Shown one piece after another: positions 5,497-5,846 of a stretch of DNA of 5,846 nt. Position numbers and translations under genes: made by a program. The stretch is from an uncultured Eubacteriales bacterium (lineage in GTDB: Bacteria > Bacillota_A > Clostridia > Lachnospirales > Lachnospiraceae): the NCBI GenBank assembly GCA_902803345.1, contig CADCPV010000386.1:1-5846 (forward strand). The letters run 5' to 3'. The number at the start of each line of letters is the position of its first letter. Position 1 is the stretch's first letter. The notes under the pieces were generated by a model that was not told the origin of the DNA, did not search any database, and saw only the letters and a program-made list of their open reading frames with translations.

Positions 5497-5846
5497 ATGA
5501 AGAAAATCCTGGCATGCATTCTTGCTGCTGCGGTAATGCTCTCGCTTCTGGCGGGCTGCACGCAGAACCCCGCTGACGGCTCAACAGCTGCACCGGAAAC
5601 TCAGGCAACCGAGAAGGCGACCGAAAAGGCGACCGAAAAGGCTACTGAAGCGGCGACCGAAAAGGCTGATGACGGACAGCAGGAAACCGAACCCGCCGGC
5701 GGCGAAGACGCCGGTGAGCTGATGACCATCGAGATCTATGATGCTGCGGCAAACTTCCACGGCATACAGACCGGATGGTTTGCTAAGGTCATCAAGGACC
5801 GTTTCAATCTGGAACTGAATATCATCGCTCCGCAGGTTGCGGGCGA
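5497..5846 (+). CDS. Sugar ABC transporter solute-binding lipoprotein (5' part, runs off the window)
   Basis: The first 116 codons are present; the gene continues past the window edge. The N-terminus is a lipoprotein signal: MKK, a hydrophobic stretch, and the lipobox LAGC with Cys21 as the lipid-modified residue, so the mature protein is anchored on the outer face of the membrane. Residues 22-74 form a low-complexity, Ala/Thr/Glu/Lys-rich linker that includes five tetrapeptide units (37-56). The folded domain then begins around residue 75 (ELMTIEIYDAAANF), followed by QTGWFAKVIKDRFNLELNIIAP. This resembles the start of extracellular solute-binding proteins found with LplB/LplC-type permeases. 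Start: ATG with AAGGAGG at 5483-5489, 7 bases upstream. Its position after the two permeases completes a CUT1 importer. Ligand residues are not in view, so the substrate is unknown. Confidence 0.88.
   Translation, partial: MKKILACILAAAVMLSLLAGCTQNPADGSTAAPETQATEKATEKATEKATEAATEKADDGQQETEPAGGEDAGELMTIEIYDAAANFHGIQTGWFAKVIKDRFNLELNIIAPQVAG
5605..5664 (+). repeat. Five 12-bp coding repeats (ATEK linker) in the lipoprotein gene
   Basis: Five consecutive 12-base units encode ATEK, ATEK, ATEK, ATEA, ATEK (residues 37-56). Units 2, 3 and 5 read GCGACCGAAAAG; unit 1 differs at two wobble bases and unit 4 is the most diverged. The repeat lies in the spacer between the lipid anchor and the folded binding domain. 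Being a multiple of three, gain or loss of units would only alter linker length. Charged Thr/Glu/Ala-rich spacers are common in clostridial surface lipoproteins. Confidence 0.85.

Noticed and set aside
4496..5846. ATP-binding subunit of the importer
   Set aside because: No Walker A/B or signature motif occurs in any visible frame; the subunit must lie beyond the window or be shared from elsewhere.

Overview
The window looks like chromosomal DNA from an anaerobic, plant-fibre-using Firmicute, most likely a Clostridia-class gut bacterium (Lachnospiraceae or Oscillospiraceae type). This is an inference from several things: Gram-positive strong ribosome sites (AAGGAGG), an ABC sugar-transport pair of the LplB/LplC (YtcP) type without its own ATPase, a lipoprotein solute-binding protein with a TEK/TEA-rich linker, and a cytoplasmic family 43 glycosidase. 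Genes are fairly GC-rich, while the one long intergenic region is AT-rich. All recognised genes are on the + strand.

Left block (1-3259), nucleoside salvage plus a glycosidase. It begins with the last 41 codons of a DeoD-type purine nucleoside phosphorylase. This overlaps by 4 bp (ATGA) a 530-residue protein that joins a complete phosphopentomutase (DeoB) to a complete cytidine deaminase (Cdd) in one reading frame. After 33 bp comes a 502-residue glycoside hydrolase family 43 protein with no signal peptide. DeoD releases (deoxy)ribose-1-phosphate from purine nucleosides, DeoB converts it to the 5-phosphate for central metabolism, and Cdd feeds cytidine into the same route through uridine. The glycosidase would release arabinose or xylose from short imported oligosaccharides. 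Pentose supply is thus a plausible common theme, but the link is inferred only from gene order.

Intergenic region (3260-3566). It holds a 9-bp hairpin, an 18-bp AT-rich palindrome, and a perfect 15-bp stem that is probably the transcription terminator. Beyond these is an AT-rich regulatory stretch with an exact TTGACA -35 element and a LacI-operator-like dyad between the promoter and the next gene.

Right block (3567 to the end), a carbohydrate ABC importer operon. It consists of permease 1 (LplB-like), permease 2 (LplC/YtcP-like), and the first 116 codons of the solute-binding lipoprotein, which runs off the window. No ATPase gene is present in the visible part, as is usual when a shared MsmX/MsmK-type ATPase serves several importers.

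The most noteworthy item is the DeoB-Cdd fusion, followed by the operator-like elements around the transporter promoter. I see no mobile element, CRISPR array, tRNA, rRNA or defence system.
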